DNA from: Prevotella sp. CAG:1185
Lineage (GTDB): Bacteria; Bacteroidota; Bacteroidia; Bacteroidales; Bacteroidaceae
NCBI GenBank assembly: GCA_000436695.1
Contig: HF992545.1
Span: forward strand, 1 to 34,441
Length of the DNA stretch: 34,441 bases
Direction of reading: 5' to 3'
Positions 31,498-34,441 of this stretch are shown piece after piece. A program made the position numbers and the translations under genes. The number at the start of each line of letters is the position of its first letter. Position 1 is the first letter of the stretch. The notes under the pieces are model-generated. The model did no database searches and had not been told where the DNA came from. It saw nothing but the letters and a program-made list of their open reading frames with translations.

Positions 31498-34218
31498 TTA
31501 ATCCTCGACAGCAGCCTGCGCCGCAGCCAAACGTGCAATTGGTACACGGAATGGAGAGCAGCTGACATAATTTAAACCAACTTTATGACAGAACTTAACC
31601 GATGATGGCTCACCTCCATGTTCTCCACATATACCACAAACAAGTTCGGGACGAGTTGCACGGCCTTTTTCTACAGCCATCTTAACAAGCTGACCAACAC
31701 CATTTTGGTCAAGAACCTGGAATGGATCTACATTAAGAATCTTCTTGTCAAGGTATACTGGCAAGAAACTTGCAATGTCATCACGGCTATATCCAAATGT
31801 CATTTGGGTTAAGTCATTGGTTCCGAAACTGAAATATTCAGCCTTTTCTGCAATGTGGTCAGCTGTAAGTGCAGCTCTAGGTATCTCAATCATAGTTCCA
31901 ACACGGAAAGGAATTTCTATACCTTCTTCAGCGAAAATTTCTTTAGCTGTTTCACGTATAACTTTTTCCTGCATGTCAAACTCATTGACGATACCGATAA
32001 GTGGAACCATTATTTCTGGTTTAGGATCATATCCTTCTTTCTTCAGTTGGACTGCAGCACCCAAAATGGCTCTTGTCTGCATGGCGGTAATCTCTGGATA
32101 TGTATTGCCAAGTCGGCATCCGCGATGGCCAAGCATAGGATTATGTTCACTTAGACAATTAACTCTTTGTTGAATTTCTTGAACAGTGATACCCATTTCT
32201 TTAGCCATTATCTCTTGTCCTTCAAGGTCATGAGGTACAAACTCATGCAAAGGCGGGTCAAGCAGACGGATGTTAACAGGATAACCATTCATTGCTTTAA
32301 GAATTCCATAGAAGTCCTGTTTTTGATATGGCAGAAGTTTGGCAAGAGCTTTTTCGCGTCCTTCTACAGTATCAGACAGAATCATCTCACGCATTGCCTT
32401 AATCTTTTCATTTTCAAAGAACATGTGTTCTGTACGACAAAGTCCTATACCTACAGCACCAAAATTGCGTGCTACTTCAGCATCATGAGGTGTATCAGCA
32501 TTGGTACGTACAACAAGTTTTGTATATTTGTTACACAAATCCATGAGTGCGGCAAAATCTCCCGTAACCTCTGCCGGCTTTGTCTTAACTTCACCAAGAT
32601 AAATCTCTCCGGTTGAACCATTTATTGAAAGATAATCTCCTTCTTTCAACAATACACCGTCAATCTCAACTGTACGTGCTTTATAATCAATATTTAATGC
32701 TCCAGCGCCTGATACACAACATTTACCCATACCTCTAGCAACGACAGCTGCGTGAGAAGTCATACCACCTCTTGCTGTAACAATACCTTCAGCAGCAGCC
32801 ATTCCGGCCAAATCTTCAGGACTTGTTTCGATGCGGACCATTACGACACGTTTTCCTGCTTCGTGCCATTTTGCTGCATCATCAGCAAAGAATACAATTT
32901 GTCCGCAGGCAGCACCTGGAGATGCAGGAAGGCCTCTTGTCAGTACTTTTGCAGTCTGCAAAGCTGCCTTGTCAAAAATCGGGTGAAGTAATTCGTCAAG
33001 CTTATTTGGTTCACAACGTTCAAGGGCTGTCTTTTCATCAATTTCTCCTTCACGTAGTAAATCCATGGCGATTTTTACCATTGCAGTACCAGTACGTTTG
33101 CCATTACGGGTTTGTAGGAACCATAATTTACCCTCTTGAACGGTAAATTCCATATCCTGCATATCGTGATAGTGATGTTCAAGTTTCTCTTGAAGAGCGT
33201 TTAGCTGTGCATAGATCTCAGGCATAGCTTCCTCCATTGACGGATATTTTGTAGCGCGTTCCTCTTCTGAGATGCCCTGTTGTTTAGCCCATGCGATAGA
33301 ACGAGCCTTTGTTATCTGTTGTGGTGTACGAATACCAGCAACAACGTCTTCTCCCTGTGCATTTACAAGATATTCACCATTAAAGCAATTTTCACCGGTT
33401 GCAGCATCGCGACTGAAACATACACCTGTCGCAGAGGTTTGTCCCATATTACCGAACACCATTGCCATTACAGTTACAGCTGTTCCCCATTCAGCAGGAA
33501 TACCTTCCATCTTACGATATAGAATGGCTCGCTCATTCATCCAACTGTCGAATACAGCACAGATAGCACCCCAAAGCTGTTCCATTGGATCATCTGGGAA
33601 ATCCTTACCTGTCTGTTTCTTAATTGCTTCCTTAAACAATTTTACAAGCTGTTTAAGTTCATCAACAGTCATTTCATTGTCAAGAGTAATATTGCGAACA
33701 GATTTAACTTTTTGTATTATTGCTTCGAAGGGATCAATATCGTCTTTGTTGACAGGTTTCATGCCTAAAACGACATCACCATACATCTGTACGAAACGTC
33801 TATAACTATCATAAGCAAATCTCTCATTTCCAGTTTTCTTGGCAAGTCCTTCAACAACCTTATCATTCAGACCAAGATTTAATATTGTATCCATCATACC
33901 TGGCATTGATGCGCGCGCACCAGAGCGAACGCTGACAAGCAATGGATTTTCAATATCACCGAATTTACTGTTCATTAAAGTTTCAATATGATGTACAGAT
34001 GCCTTAACGTCATCACTAAGGAGAGCTACTACACACTCTTTTCCTTTTTCAAAATATTCGTTACAAACATCTGTTGTAATAGTGAAACCAGGAGGAACTG
34101 GTACACCGATAAGATTCATTTCAGCCAAATTGGCACCCTTTCCACCCAGCAGATTACGCATATCTGCTTTTCCTTCAGCTTTTCCGTTACCAAAGGTATA
34201 AACTCTTTTTTCTGTCAT
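31498..34218 (-). CDS. ppdK: Pyruvate, phosphate dikinase
   Basis: Interconverts pyruvate, ATP and phosphate with phosphoenolpyruvate, AMP and pyrophosphate; in anaerobic Bacteroidales it links glycolysis and gluconeogenesis. In order: an N-terminal ATP-grasp domain (YTFGNGKAEGKADMRNLLGG and LLSVRSGARASMPGMMDTIL), the swivelling phosphohistidine domain with GGMTSHAAVVARGMGK (His489), and the PEP-binding barrel with GIGLCRTEHMFF, GHRGCRLG, GTMIEIPRAAL and the catalytic Cys887 in YVSCSPFRVP. Length 906 residues is within the normal range (about 870-910). It is a monocistronic-looking gene with a consensus promoter at 34268-34298 and a shared terminator at 31419-31461. No adjacent PPDK regulatory protein was found. 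Confidence 0.97.
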   Translation of the reverse strand: MTEKRVYTFGNGKAEGKADMRNLLGGKGANLAEMNLIGVPVPPGFTITTDVCNEYFEKGKECVVALLSDDVKASVHHIETLMNSKFGDIENPLLVSVRSGARASMPGMMDTILNLGLNDKVVEGLAKKTGNERFAYDSYRRFVQMYGDVVLGMKPVNKDDIDPFEAIIQKVKSVRNITLDNEMTVDELKQLVKLFKEAIKKQTGKDFPDDPMEQLWGAICAVFDSWMNERAILYRKMEGIPAEWGTAVTVMAMVFGNMGQTSATGVCFSRDAATGENCFNGEYLVNAQGEDVVAGIRTPQQITKARSIAWAKQQGISEEERATKYPSMEEAMPEIYAQLNALQEKLEHHYHDMQDMEFTVQEGKLWFLQTRNGKRTGTAMVKIAMDLLREGEIDEKTALERCEPNKLDELLHPIFDKAALQTAKVLTRGLPASPGAACGQIVFFADDAAKWHEAGKRVVMVRIETSPEDLAGMAAAEGIVTARGGMTSHAAVVARGMGKCCVSGAGALNIDYKARTVEIDGVLLKEGDYLSINGSTGEIYLGEVKTKPAEVTGDFAALMDLCNKYTKLVVRTNADTPHDAEVARNFGAVGIGLCRTEHMFFENEKIKAMREMILSDTVEGREKALAKLLPYQKQDFYGILKAMNGYPVNIRLLDPPLHEFVPHDLEGQEIMAKEMGITVQEIQQRVNCLSEHNPMLGHRGCRLGNTYPEITAMQTRAILGAAVQLKKEGYDPKPEIMVPLIGIVNEFDMQEKVIRETAKEIFAEEGIEIPFRVGTMIEIPRAALTADHIAEKAEYFSFGTNDLTQMTFGYSRDDIASFLPVYLDKKILNVDPFQVLDQNGVGQLVKMAVEKGRATRPELVCGICGEHGGEPSSVKFCHKVGLNYVSCSPFRVPIARLAAAQAAVED

Positions 34219-34267
34219 ATTAATTTATGGTTTTCATGTATATTTTATCCAAGATTATATGTATTTG

Positions 34268-34298
34268 CAAATATACTTAAATTTCATTAATCAACAAA
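34268..34298 (-). promoter_or_regulatory. Promoter of ppdK (TTTG-19-TATATTTG)
   Basis: On the minus strand, TTTG at 34298-34295 and TATATTTG at 34275-34268 with a 19-bp spacer. The expected leader is about 45 bases. Nothing else is recognisable between here and the right edge. Confidence 0.75.
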
Positions 34299-34441
34299 TT
34301 TTTTTATCTGTTTTTGAATAGTAAAGTATATTTTTTTATCGCCTGACTTTATTTGATACTTATTTTTATTAAACTGAAACAATGATTTATATGAGATTTT
34401 CAGAGAAAATAATAGGATAAAACGCGGAATAAAGCGAATTT

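Noticed and set aside
33272..33805. 177-codon plus-strand frame within ppdK
   Set aside because: It is antisense to the conserved ATP-grasp domain of PPDK and its translation is Ser/Thr/Ile-rich with no motif.
1..34441. Search for CRISPR arrays, rRNA, tRNA, riboswitches and toxin-antitoxin pairs
   Set aside because: No regularly spaced repeats, cloverleaf sequences, known riboswitch cores or paired small ORFs were found by eye. A tRNAscan/Infernal run would be decisive.

Overview
The window looks like chromosome of a host-associated member of the Bacteroidales, most likely Prevotellaceae. Three things point there. Promoters have the Bacteroidetes form TTTG-(19-20 bp)-TAnnTTTG rather than TTGACA/TATAAT. 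Most genes lack a Shine-Dalgarno sequence. The families DUF4861, DUF3298, DUF5686 and GldB-like lipoproteins, the debranching enzyme-GT4-GH57 glycogen cluster and pyruvate phosphate dikinase are typical of this group. The genus is inferred from gene content; no search was run. Most of the window is AT-rich housekeeping DNA.

Layout: (1) 1-3400 is a different kind of DNA: the first 25 codons of a probable IS630-type transposase at the left edge, a small orphan ORF, and a GC-rich, secreted GH2 beta-galactosidase gene that stops about 190 codons early at an abrupt change to AT-rich sequence. (2) 3828-8730 is a glycogen/alpha-glucan operon (debranching enzyme, GT4 synthase-like glycosyltransferase, GH57 amylase-like protein) with its own promoter, a folded leader and a strong terminator. 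(3) 8815-13263, minus strand, is a probable six-gene operon: DUF3298 lipoprotein, rsmG, metallo-beta-lactamase hydrolase, ruvC, double ABC ATPase and a 55-residue Cys-rich membrane peptide. (4) 13290-16050, plus strand: HAD phosphatase, panB and an MFS transporter; the first two have identical 15-bp promoter cores. (5) 16302-20955: DUF4861 protein (minus), GldB-like lipoprotein, parallel beta-helix lipoprotein with an operator-like palindrome, and cytidine deaminase. (6) 21052-29295, minus: DUF5686 outer-membrane protein followed by an AddA/AddB-type helicase-nuclease pair. (7) 29614-31461: an acyl-CoA synthetase whose start region is a perfect inverted repeat. (8) 31498-34298, minus: ppdK.

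Convergent gene pairs are separated by long perfect hairpins (8688-8730, 16133-16174, 20982-21035, 31419-31461). Promoter positions rule out several longer ORF starts and set the starts used here at 13213, 17525 and 17821 (a GTG).

I did not find a clearly new multi-gene system. The most useful leads are the truncated beta-galactosidase at a composition boundary, altered motif residues in the debranching enzyme and GH57 protein, the one-sided degeneration of the double ABC ATPase, and several cis-regulatory palindromes. There is no CRISPR array, rRNA, convincing tRNA or phage gene.
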